Shown: one piece after another, positions 31,917-42,916 of the stretch
How positions within the stretch are numbered: the first letter of the stretch is position 1
How the letters are laid out: each line of letters opens with the position of its first letter
NCBI GenBank assembly: GCA_036571765.1
Contig: BROE01000013.1
Location: 5,598,429 to 5,662,428, forward strand
Length of the DNA stretch: 64,000 bases
Source of the DNA: Plecoglossus altivelis
Lineage: Eukaryota > Chordata > Actinopteri > Osmeriformes > Plecoglossidae
Direction: 5' to 3'
The notes under the pieces: generated by a model
Database searches by the model: none
What the model was told of the DNA's origin: nothing
Seen by the model: the letters and a program-made list of their open reading frames with translations, nothing else
Made by a program: the position numbers and the translations under genes

Positions 31917-34900
31917 TACCCCCACATGCACCCCCACGTTAAAGAGCACGTTCTCGTGGGAGCGCACGCACAAACCACTCGAATCAAACGTGAAATAGTT
32001 CGTCTTGATCTCGCAACCAAACTAATGGAAAACACAATGGATGTCTTAAGATGTGATTTTTCGTTTAAAGAAAAGAAGAGAAGAACATCGGTTATTTGTG
32101 TAAATAACTTATACTAGTTGGTTTGTACTAAAATCTCAATTCATCAACATCCAAGTAAATGTTCTCACCATTAAATCTTTTTAAGATGGGAAACATTATT
32201 CTTACCGTTTAAATCAATGAAATAAATGAAAAAGTAATCATCATAAACCTACCACGGACTATTCTGATTTCAGGCATGTCAAACCTACAAACCTCATTAA
32301 ATGTACCTTGAAGGGCTGTGCTGTGTGCTGCCGCAAAATGCACCCCTACTAACTTTGACCAGGAAAGTGCAGTATGCTAGTAAAGTGTTTATATTTACAT
32401 TACTGTCACCAATCCACTCCTGTAAAAACAAAACAAAAACATTTGTTATTTCGTAGAGAAGACACAAGGATACATTTGTGAACTGGGCTCTATATTGTAG
32501 CATGAGGCATTGCGAAGTTTTCTTAAATGCTTACAGGGACCTCTATTGGTAAGATAGGAAGTATGCATGTCCTGAAAAAAATAAAAAGTTAGTATCCAAT
32601 ATTTTCTGCCCCAACTGTTTGTATGTAACATTATCACGCAAAGACAAATTCTATTATAAGAACAGATTATCTGTGTGGAATAAGAACTAATCTTAATTGG
32701 TAAAAAAATGTCTACATTTTGCAAATATGTTATTATACAGTAGAAATCCTAATTAAATTATACTATTAAAGTATTTAACCAATCTTAAATCAGATTGTTT
32801 TCAATACAAACAAAAAATCTGAATTTGACACAAAAAAAGAAAAAACTGAACAACAAAAATCTCCACAGATTTAATGTTCACAATTTTCTGTTAAACATGT
32901 TCATTAGGCTGTGAACATCATCTATTATTTTTCCCTGTTTTTCCAAAAATTCCATTCCTCCTCCATGAGCACAGTGAAAAACAAACAGACGCTCATTAGC
33001 ATGTGTGACCCATTGGTGGTAAACACGTTTAATTCCACATGAGTGCAGTGAGAGAATTAAACCAACAGAGGCGGTCAAGGTAGGTGGGCCTGCCGCCTGC
33101 CTTTATGGGTACTTTTATGAGGACTTAACAAATGAAAGTGGACAGGCACAACATTTACTAGGCAAAAGGGGGTCATGTTGGTACAGTGTGTACTTGTTGA
33201 AGGGTGACTCACTGTATTTGTAGTCTTGGGTGGGCACTGATATTCGGTTCATTTTTTTTCTTTTTTTCCCCCCGTGCGGTAATTGCAGGAATGTGACGGA
33301 AGCTTAACTCGCCTCGCCAGAGTTGAGGTAATCGGTAGCGTTCAAATAATGCTTTTGTGCTCTTCTCTCTGATGAAAGAGGTTCATAATTATGGGGATAA
33401 TCAAAACTGTCAGGGATTCTTCAACGGACCGCTTTATCTGGCTTCTACTCTCTCACTCAGCAATAAAGACCACCTACAGTCAGAAGTATCCTGTCTCATT
33501 TCCTCTTCTCCTGCTCAAATAATCTGTTGTATTACATTTATGATATAACAAGGAAAATTGTAACATAATTATATAAATTGGACATGACATAAAAATCCGA
33601 TTTGATCATTAAAAAGATTAAGAGAATAACCTACCATATCCCACCTATCTGAAATCACCCAGGTAAACATAATTGGCCGATGGTAACATCTCAATGCCCA
33701 ACATCACCCCAAAATGTACATAGACTAAATTTAGGAAAATATTAATAACATTTTATTAGTACTATTATATAATTAAACGACATTCAAATGATACTGCAAT
33801 CATCCCTATATATTGCTACTACCTTAATAGGTTATTTGTATTGATGATATACAAGGCTACTACTGCAATCGCATTTTAGAGAATTAGAGAGCTTGTGCTC
33901 CTGAGTCCAAAGAGACTACTCAGTTGAGGATGGTTGTTGGGGCAACCTTGAAAAGCGCTCATACCACAAGGTGGCAACAGCCACAATAACATTGTAAAAA
34001 GCAGGACAACTGTTTTTGCATCTATTCAAAACTACATAACAACCGATTAAAGAAAGAAGTATTAAAATATTAGGCTATTGAACACTTTTGATGCACACCA
34101 ACGTGTCGTTGCACACGACTTCCTGAAAATGATTGACTTGACATTTGAACATGAGTTTGGAAAGGGAGAAGGGAATTGAAATCAAGGCATCAAGATTCAA
34201 CAAATTTTTCAATTCAAATGGTCGAATTAATCCTAAATCACTGTAGATCCACTCTATCATGGTAAACATAAACTAAACATTGAAGGTCGCTCTGAAGTTC
34301 ACACCATTTGTATTTTCCATAAGAATGTCAGGTAGATTAAATATATCGGTTGTTCATATTAGCCTACTTCGTCGCATAGCATAGTTAACCAATTTTACAG
34401 TAAATGTGATCTGCTTTCGATATTCTGTGTGTCTTTCACGGTAGTTCTCATAGAAATGTTCGTTTTGGTGAATTGGACAACAATCCCAATACTGGAGTTT
34501 TTTCCAGTGTTTCTTTCCAGCCTTGTAGAACGTAGTCTGTCGTGTGTGTGACTGAGAAATCGAGCCTTGTTTACAGCGTTGAGCCTACGGAACAGACGAG
34601 GATGGCCACAACCACACTGCAGACTGAAAGATGATTTTAGCCAGAAGATAGTCTTAAATCAACGAATGATATCAGATGATGTACTTCGAGTAGACGGATA
34701 CATTGAATTATTCTGTTCTCATGTGACAAAAGTGGATTCTGTTCGAAATTGTGGTCTGACTTAATGAGCGTGTGAAGACGGAGGAGGGTGGGAGGCAGAT
34801 AACGGTGCAGTTGTTGAAACCATTTTTGTCCTGGCGGATATTTCGGATCAAACGTCGTGTCCTACACTCTGGGAGGGTGTTTGCGTTTGTCTTCATTCAC

Positions 34901-35024
34901 GTGCGAGGAAAGCATATGATACTCATATCTGAATCTGATTGCTTTTTGACCATCAAGGACTGTTAGAATTTCATTTCAGTTTGTGAGGAGCCTTAACGAG
35001 CAAATTGCCATTTGTTTTTAAGAA

Positions 35025-35120
35025 ATGGAGTCAGAAGATGCGGAATACCAAGGGGTAGACATTTCCACCGCATGTTTTTCTAAAACATCTTTTACATCAT
35101 TTGGTGGTTCTCAAGAATGA
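35025..35120 (+). other. candidate upstream ORF in the igf1r 5' leader
   Basis: An ATG with a purine at -3 (G) and G at +4 opens a 31-codon frame (MESEDAEYQGVDIS...) that ends at TGA 35118-35120, about 400 bp before the igf1r start codon. If the transcript begins upstream of it, a scanning ribosome would meet this frame first. The transcription start is unknown and no homologue is recognised. Confidence 0.35.
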
Positions 35121-35364
35121 TCAAATACTAATGTATTATTATGATCATCATATACTATCTGCCGAAGAAGACAAACCTCCAATTTTCTGCTGGATTGAGT
35201 TCACCCTGCAGCGGACTCAAAGAAATTCCGTAGCACATGAGAAACATTCGTCTTCTAGGTTGCCTGCGTGTTGCCAGTCTGTCTTTCTGGGATTTTCATC
35301 TTCTCATTGCTGCTAGCCAGCTACAAGTTAATTTGTGGCACCGACAGGACATTGAGAAAGGTTT

Positions 35365-35385
35365 CCCCCCCACCCCCCCACCCCC
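35365..35385 (+). other. C-rich tract in the igf1r 5' leader region
   Basis: C7-A-C7-A-C5 lies about 145-165 bp upstream of the igf1r start codon. The opposite strand is G-rich enough for a G-quadruplex; in RNA it would be a poly(C)-binding-protein site. Confidence 0.5.
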
Positions 35386-35527
35386 AAGAAATTTACTTTA
35401 AAACAGACAACATACGTTCGTGGACCTCTACGAATGTCCGAAGTGTCTGTCTTTGGCACTGTTAATTAATCGGGTTATAAATTAACCTTTTTAATTTATC
35501 AGGCCGGGAAGGACTTATTTTACAGGA

Positions 35528-35621
35528 ATGAGGTCTTGTACAGAAAAGGATCATTTGACCTTGTTTTGTGGTCTGTTGTTGTGCGTCTCCACGATCTGCC
35601 TTTGGCCCGCGAATGGAGAAA
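35528..35621 (+). CDS. igf1r: insulin-like growth factor 1 receptor, exon 1 coding part (signal peptide)
   Basis: The ATG at 35528 opens MRSCTEKDHLTLFCGLLL, followed by CVSTICLWPANGE: a hydrophobic signal peptide whose end resembles the human LSLWPTSGE. The exon ends after GAA A at 35621 with a GTAAGTG donor (phase 1). Joined to exon 2 this gives E-ICGPSIDI, matching the conserved E-ICGPGIDI start of mature human IGF1R. As in mammals, exon 1 encodes little more than the signal peptide. IGF1R is a cell-surface receptor tyrosine kinase for IGF-1 and IGF-2 controlling growth and survival. Confidence 0.88.
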
Positions 35622-36555
35622 GTAAGTGAATAATGGCTAGCTACTACTACTAGCTAGCAAGCTTGCACTCGCAACTAGCTAGTTATGCCCTGTTTGGGAT
35701 TGTGAACAGAAAGATAACCTTAGCGAGCTAGCAATGCGCCTTTCATCGGTTACGTCCTGAATCAGTTTAAATATCATAGTTAGCTGGCACAGTCAATGGG
35801 TTTGTTGTTGAATAGCAACAGCTTAAACGATCCAAACCAATGCACGGACATATTTGTATTCGTTTGAATGTTATTATTTCTCAAACATGGACTTGTAGGC
35901 TACACCACCCATGCTCACAGCCACGCACCGCCACAGACCAAGGGAGCTCGTGCCGGGGAAATCGCATTGCTAGAGCGTTGTTGTGCTTGTGATAAACAAA
36001 TTATACTATAGGCACCTTTTAACTAAAACATTTATACAAGGATACCCAGGGGCTACTACAACGTACCTTAACCGAGGTTGTGTAAAAGTCACAAAAATGT
36101 GCTCGCAAATACAATATTTATTGAATTCACAATGAACCGGTTATGTCCAAACCTTTTTTGTGTCGGTAGCTAGCTCGACTGGAGTTTTATTTAGCAATTG
36201 CATTGTATTGCAAGGATTTCAGTACTTCATCACAACGACATCAAACATCACGTCGTATAAAAATGAGACAATACTTGTTTGTCCCAACATTTTGCAGTGG
36301 TAGCCAATGAGAGTATTATAGGCATAGCCAGTTAGCTTTTGCAGTAGGCAAGGTTGATGCAGGTAGACGACCATAGGATTAATGGATTGAGCCTATTTTT
36401 GCTCGTGTTGACTGCACATGGACGTGGTGTATTGTAACCTACACATGCGTTCCTTTAATTCCAAGTTTCCAACTTTTCAGTGGAGTGCAAAAGTTTGATG
36501 TCATAACATTATGAACAAGAGACTATGAATGAGTCTCTCTCTCTCTCTGTCTCTG

Positions 36556-36586
<31 letters not shown>

Positions 36587-38582
36587 GTGTGTGTGTGTGT
36601 GTGTTGGGGGGGGGTGATTACATTAAATCATATTTTTATTGAAAGTGGAAGTGATCTTCAGTTGCATGGCAAACAGGAGTCATTTTTGTAGTGCAGTCTG
36701 TACTATCAAACCATTTGTGGTGTTTCATGGCCATCAATTGACTAAATAATATATAGATCCAAATAATCTAATATGCAGAATATGACCTTAACTCTTGACC
36801 TATGCAGTGGTGTCATTCACAAGTATTTGTTTACTTAGACCACAGTACAATCTCAGAATATAAGAACCAAACGGGGCAAACAAGAATGTCTATTTAACTG
36901 CTGCTCTTTTGGGGTTTCAATGTCATTCAATTATTAGTTTGTTTAACCATCTGGGTGTGGACCCTGAAATGTTTGTCCCATGAAATAAAAGCATACTCCT
37001 TGATGCACAAAAGGGATATGTTGGCCATGCCATTAAAATAGAGGAGATATAATGTTGGAAGGTAGGACTAATTGTATGCAATTAAGGACGTTGGTAGCAT
37101 TCCTGTTAAATAATTGATCTCATTGTGTCTAAATATTAACCAATTTTTAAAACCTTTGTAGATATGCAAACCTGTATGTTTTACCAGGTCGGTCAGAGTT
37201 AAAACATGCAATTTTTACTTCCTTTTATGTGTCACCACAAAATTTCCATTTTTCCAAGTATACTGCAAACAAGCCTGCCTGATTCATCCAATTCATAGTG
37301 TGTGGAAAAAAGACCAGGCTTTTAAAATAGAACATGTAAAAATACATTCACAAGCAAAACAGAGTTGGTTCTGTTGATTGGAAAGAGTGAGGAGTTTGTG
37401 AAGTGTGTGTAATTGGGTTTTACTGTTAACCCTAGTGGTTGCCGGACAGGCTGGCAGTAGCCAGCCTCTCCCATCGAAATCCGAAAAAGTTTTTCACTTT
37501 GGCACTGGGCAATGTAAAGATTCCTTGTGTGGCTATATTTGCCCAGAGCTGCTCATGTCTGATTTATCAATTGGAACTTGAGAGTGCAATTAACTGCAAC
37601 ATTCAATGCAAAGTCAGATTGAACTGATAAACTGCTTGGCTCAATTAAGATATGTGTAGGTCTTATCTGTGCCACTAATGCAGTTTTACAACATTTCAGC
37701 AGTGTCTTGTAGCCTTCTGAAACCTTATCTAATGTAAATATGTGGTTTGGAGGCATATAGATGCAGTAGAGATTGTCTGTTTGCTTAGCAGTGTGAATGG
37801 CTAAGCGTAGAGGAGGAGGGGGTTATTGAAGTGTGTGTTGACCATACTTTCAAATTCTCATAATCTCAATAATGAAGACCGGCCTCGTCCTCCTCTTGAA
37901 AGCCTTCCAAAATAACATGCAGTGAAATTGCAAGGGGTTAAGATGTTTGTGTGCTGTACAGAAGTCACTCTATCACCCCTCTCCCATGTAATTTATAGGT
38001 CAGTGAGTGTTGGGTGGCATCAGCAGGCACGGTGTGCTGACAGTAGGTGATGACAAGTGAATGGTGTAGAGAGGGATAACAACCTTACTAGCATTACCTG
38101 GATCATGTCAAATAAATGTCTGTATTCTAGAGGCATTGAAGGCTAACTTGTATACCTCTGCTAGCAGTACCTATATGATTTCATTACAATTTTACAATGT
38201 TAGGCCTACATTGATTATGAGCTGAATCGAGTGTGGTATTTAGCTACGGTTCAATTAATATTTAAAAGCCCTTTAAAAAAGGTCATTTTTACAAAAGAGA
38301 ATGAGTGCACAGCGTAAATACAAAAAATGTTTTCACAAAATACATATAGTAATTGTGTAGATTTAGCTTACACAATTAAAGCAGGGAAACTTTCATGCCT
38401 GCAGTACATTCACACATTTGAATTACTCACTATCAATTAAAATAAATGCACAGTCAAACTTATGTTCAAATTACAATTCCTTGTTTCCAAAGCGAGCAAA
38501 TGTCGACCCGTCGAACTATTAATATCCAGTTATGTTTAAATGCTATTCTTATGTTTTCTTTTTTTGTCTATCCACTTATCAG
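35622..38582 (+). other. igf1r intron 1
   Basis: A 2,961-bp intron running from GTAAGTG to CACTTATCAG. It contains a pyrimidine/GT microsatellite (36533-36613) and AT-rich sequence. No exon or RNA gene is recognisable. Confidence 0.8.
36533..36613. repeat. compound (CT)n / (CTGTCT)n / (GT)n / G-tract microsatellite
   Basis: About 45 bases of CT and CTGTCT repeats run into about ten GT dinucleotides, then TTGGGGGGGGGG. It lies in igf1r intron 1. Confidence 0.9.
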
Positions 38583-39143
38583 TCTGTGGTCCCAGCATCG
38601 ACATTGGCAATGACATCAGAGAATTTAGTCGGTTGGAGAACTGCACGGTGGTTGAGGGCTACCTGCAGATCCTCCTCATTGGAGACAAGAACAATAACCC
38701 CAACCAGGACGTCTTCCGAAGCCTTAGCTTTCCCAAGCTCACAATGATCACCGACTTCCTGCTCCTGTTCAGGGTGTCCGGCCTGGACAGCCTCAGCACG
38801 CTCTTCCCCAACCTCACTGTCATCCGAGGACGCCGCCTCTTCTACAACTACGCCCTAGTGATCTTCGAGATGACCAGCCTGAAGGACATCGGCCTGTACA
38901 ACCTGAGGAACATCACCCGAGGTTCCATCCGGATCGAGAAGAACCCGGAGCTCTGTTATCTAGACTCGGTGGACTGGTCGCTCATCATGGACGCTGAATT
39001 TAACAACTACATTGATGGGAATAAGCAGTCCAAAGAATGCGGGGATGTGTGTCCTGGCATCAATGAGGACAAGCCTCTTTGCAAGCAGACCAACTTCCAT
39101 AACTACAGCTACCGGTGCTGGACGTCCAACCACTGCCAGAAAG
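38583..39143 (+). CDS. igf1r: insulin-like growth factor 1 receptor, exon 2 (L1 ligand-binding domain)
   Basis: The 561-bp exon runs from a TTATCAG acceptor to a GTGAGTC donor, phase 1 on both sides. It encodes the L1 beta-helix domain, which binds IGF, up to the first Cys residues of the Cys-rich region. Motifs: CGPSIDI, RLENCTVVEGYLQILLI, FPKLTMITDFLLLFRVSG, LFPNLTVIRG, LFYNYALVIFEM, LKDIGLYNLRNITRGSIRIE and RCWTSNHCQK. RLENCTV and LKDIGLYNLRNITRG favour IGF1R over the insulin receptor (HELENCSV, LKELGLYNLMNITRG). N-glycosylation sites NCT, NLT and NIT are conserved. After LLI the loop GDKNNNPNQDVFRSLS is about six residues longer than in the human protein. The rest of the gene (cysteine-rich, L2, FnIII and kinase exons) lies beyond the window. 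Which teleost paralogue (a or b) this is cannot be told. Confidence 0.93.
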
Positions 39144-41392
39144 GTGAGTCTCCCTATGTTCTGTTTATGAAGACTTTTATTTGGTAAAAACCATGACAGG
39201 CAGTTCCGCTCTAACTTTTGAGGGATGCATCTAATTGAGATGGCCATCATAAATATTCAATGTAAATATACATATAAATATATATGTATATTTACATGTA
39301 CATACATACATAATGTTTGTGTACTGGCCCTAAATATGCAGATGGCCTTATTGGTATGTTGTGTGGTCCATGGAACAAAATATTTAGCATGTGGCTCATT
39401 CAATAAATCTGTTGCTGGTATGGTGGTGGGGGGACATGTCATACGTAGAATACTATGTTTGAGTATTGTCCCTTGTGTATTACAGCATGGAGAGGGTGAG
39501 AATAGATTCGACTGGGGGTTTTCATTGGTGCGTTACCTGCCATGCTTGTGGAAAGACAAGCAGTTGGCACCCACATGTCTCCAGTTTGGCCTTAATCTGG
39601 TGATGACATAAACTCGCCAGACTTGGAGGTTTCAAACCTGTCTTTTCCCACTCGAAGCCTACATACTGGTGGGGAAAATATCCCTCAGTAAATTGGAAAT
39701 CGTTCAGACTCATCCTCTGAGCACCCTTTTGACCTCACTTCTCGAGACAACATGCATTCAATAAATGCTATGAACATCAGTTGTAAATTGAAATATATGA
39801 TTTGAAATCTAGTGCTTCCTTTGTGTTCTGCGTAGTATTGCCATGTGTAATGAAAGCAACTTGGAAATGACAAAGGATACATAGCAGGGCTGTGGGCAAA
39901 GTAATGGAGTCCTTGTTGAGCTCATAGCAAATGGTGCACCCAAAGCACCGGTAAATTGGGACCATTTGTCCTAAATGTGGTTTCCTACTTTGGTTGGTGT
40001 CTATGGAGGATGTTGAGAATCTCCACAAATCACACTTTCTTTTAACTGCTATGGGTTAGGATCAAACCTCCATCTTAGCCTCGTGAAGTCATTCATCTCT
40101 GCATTGCTGCGCCCTTCTTTTCCCGCAACTCTGGTCCCACTGACTTCCAAGTAAATTGCGTTAAGATTTTCCAGTTTTCCCGGAGACTTGACCGTATCCC
40201 GTGGTCTCAGATGAAACCCTGGTGCGTCCTCTCTTCAAAAAACCCAGTCTTAGGTGCTTGATTGCCCAAGTTCTGTGTCGTTTCACGCTCAAATATATCT
40301 GGTTTTCTCCACTTCAATAACATTGTCACAGCCTGTTATGTTTGCAGTGACTCGTCTGACTGTTTATACAGACCAGTGTTTCGTTATATTTTAGTAGTGA
40401 TGAGCCAATTGACTATTGTCGTGGAGAGTATAAACAGTAATGAGTTTTAGATCTGCTTCTTTTAGCCTTGCTCATATACCCATCAGCTATGGAGAAGCAG
40501 TGGTTGGCTCTGTGTTTATAATTGGTAGGATGGGTGAGGGTAGCCAAGACTCTTCCTGACAGTGTTGTGGGCAAAGTAGCGGAGCTTGGTTTCATCTAAG
40601 GGATGGTTTAGCAGTAGACGGTTAGGTTTGCTTTGAAGGAAAAATGCTCTAGCAGTTCCTCCCCCTTCATATAATTGCCTTGTTTTTCCTAACACAGATG
40701 TTTCTTCAAGAGCATGTGGTAGTTTCCAGTCAGTCTGGACCAGAGCAGCCCTCTTTGCTGCCTCTCTTTAATTACCCTGCCTGAAGGTTTGGTCTGCCAA
40801 GCCAGGGCTAGGTGACATTTCAGATAGTGTTTTTCACAGGTAGACCATGATGCCTTTTCAATATTTCTGTCTAAGAAACCGATCTTTAAGAAAAGAAAAA
40901 CATATTTGCATGGTTGGATTAAGAAGTAGGGAGTTTTTTTTCTCAATATATATTGACCAATGCTATGTTTAAATGCAAAGCTCTGGTAAAAAAGGCATGT
41001 TGTATGCACTTGCAGACCAGTCGGGTAAGGACAGGAAAGGATTTCGATGATGTCTGCTTGGAAATCCCTCCTGTCATATTTCACTTTGTTTCCTGTTTCC
41101 TCGCTGAAACTCTTTTGTTCATCTGCCATTATCAGGGGGCCGATAATGTTTGACGATGGCACACTCAACTGCCTACTCAATTCCAGTACTGTTACTGCCC
41201 TCAATTAGTGTACAGTTTTATGCCTTTCTTTGCTGGAGTTTAGAGGCTCACTTGCGGCACAGGAGCCATGTTTTGGCTTGACAGATTTGGATGTCTCTTG
41301 CTAACTGAGTTGTTTACTTGGTGACGGCCTCGCTGACATTGCGTGTTGGTGTTTTCAGTCTTGTATCTGGGGGGGGCTGCTGCTGGCCTGGT

Positions 41393-41412
41393 CCCCCCCC
41401 CCCCCCCCCCCC
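41393..41412. repeat. poly(C) tract of 20
   Basis: Twenty consecutive C residues followed by GCCCCC, in igf1r intron 2. Length in the assembly may be unreliable. Confidence 0.9.
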
Positions 41413-42889
41413 GCCCCCTTGTGGCTTGTGCTGCTCGATGCGAAGGAGGGAGGGGGCAGTGGCCACACTGAAAAACAAACCAGAATGACTGGTTGGCAGG
41501 TGAAGGGATAGGCCAGAGCTGTTTGCAGTGCCCCTAGCCAGTGGGGAAACACAACTGCCAGTCCGCATGAACTCAGTCAACTCCATCCCTCCATTAACCT
41601 GGGCCTTTCATCCCTTCCCCTCCTCTACACACGCTCTCCCTGGCCTCCTGGAGGCGGGGGAGTCTGACATGGTGTCTCCCCCAGGGTTGGAAGTAGGCAA
41701 ATGTGGCAGGGGACTGGGAACGAGGCCTTAAAGACCACTCAGGCTGTCTGGCCTCAGCGCAAAGAGGAAAGCACACAGCAACTAATGAAGTGGTTCTGAG
41801 TGATCCCATCCACTTGGCACCAGGGGAGCAAACATTCAGCTAAAACGGAAACAGAGGTAAGGGAAGGTGGGGAGTGGTCGAGGCTTCCGACAACAGAAGG
41901 AACCTCCCATTTGTATTGATACCGTTCATTTGGCGAAATGTTACAGACGAGGTTTCTACCTCAACAGGCCATACAACGATGAGACGCGGCTATTGTGTCT
42001 CTGCTTCCCCGCTTCTCTTCTCCCACGCACATCATTAAGTGCTCCTCTGGTAGTGATAAAGCCCTCTCCTGAGCTGTGTTATTGTGTCTGTGCCAGAGTT
42101 ATTCAATGCCAGAGTCAAGGTCATAGCGACTGCTCACGAGTGTACTGAGTCCTGGCCTCTTGCTGACCCCTCCCAGTGGAAGCACGGTTGCCGAGACGAC
42201 TCCAGCCTCTATTCCAAAACAGCTCGTAGCTGCGCTCGTCTGTTTAGGTCTGCGAGTGTTCAGTACAGACTTGATGACTCATCCCAAAACAAGACAAAAT
42301 ATTTACTTTTACCTATTTAAAAAAAAAGAAAAAAAAGAAAGAAAAAAGGGACGGAAGCTGACTGGATGTTTGGTCTATTTAAAGTGGGAACGATGTCGAT
42401 TTTTACCAGTTGAGTAAGCCTCTTTAAACTGGCTGAAGCAACTGTCAGCGAGTGCTGTGTGGTAGTTGTAGTGGGAAGAGGAAGGGGTGTCTGTCCCTTT
42501 AAGTGGGCATATAATTAGGCAGGAATTCCAGCTGGCTTAGTCATTGCTGGATGGGGGGAGCATAAAGGGGGGAAGAGCGACGCTCTCGGCCATTACAGGG
42601 ACCATTGACTCGCTCTGTCATTGTCAAAGAATGTGTGTGAAAATAGTGGGGGTGCTATGAAGGGGTGTTGGAGGGGTATTCGCATGTTCAGTTCTGATGG
42701 TTGCTGCGAGGGGGGCTGACCGCGAGTGTATCGTGTGATCTCGGGGCTGTTAGTCAAACCAAACAGAATTCCGAGATTCTGCCCATACATGCAGTGGAAT
42801 GGTCTCAGCCAAGGAAACAGGTGAGGGTGAGAAAACAGGATGCATCTACAGCTCGTAACTTTGTGTCCCTGTGTGGGTGGGTAGAGGGA

Positions 42890-42916
42890 GTGAGGGAGGG
42901 AGGGAGGGAGGGGGGG
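42890..42916. repeat. (GGGA)n purine tract
   Basis: GTGAGGGAGGGAGGGAGGGA followed by a run of G. G-quadruplex-prone on the plus strand; igf1r intron 2. Confidence 0.8.

Larger units (their letters stand above)
31813..35527. other. intergenic between divergent ap3s2 and igf1r, including the igf1r 5' UTR
   Basis: No coding gene is supportable. The left end is the ap3s2 promoter region with ETS-like motifs (31902-31916). The right end should include the igf1r promoter and 5' UTR, which is long (about 1 kb) in mammals. Within the last 0.5 kb are a small upstream reading frame (35025-35120) and a C-rich tract (35365-35385). The middle is AT-rich. Confidence 0.55.

Noticed and set aside
38583..39143. 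Assignment to the insulin receptor
   Set aside because: The signal-peptide exon, EICGPSIDI, RLENCTV and LKDIGLYNLRNITRG fit IGF1R.
41314..41586. Minus-strand frame of 90 codons
   Set aside because: It is driven by the poly(C) tract (poly-Gly) with no recognisable domain; intronic.
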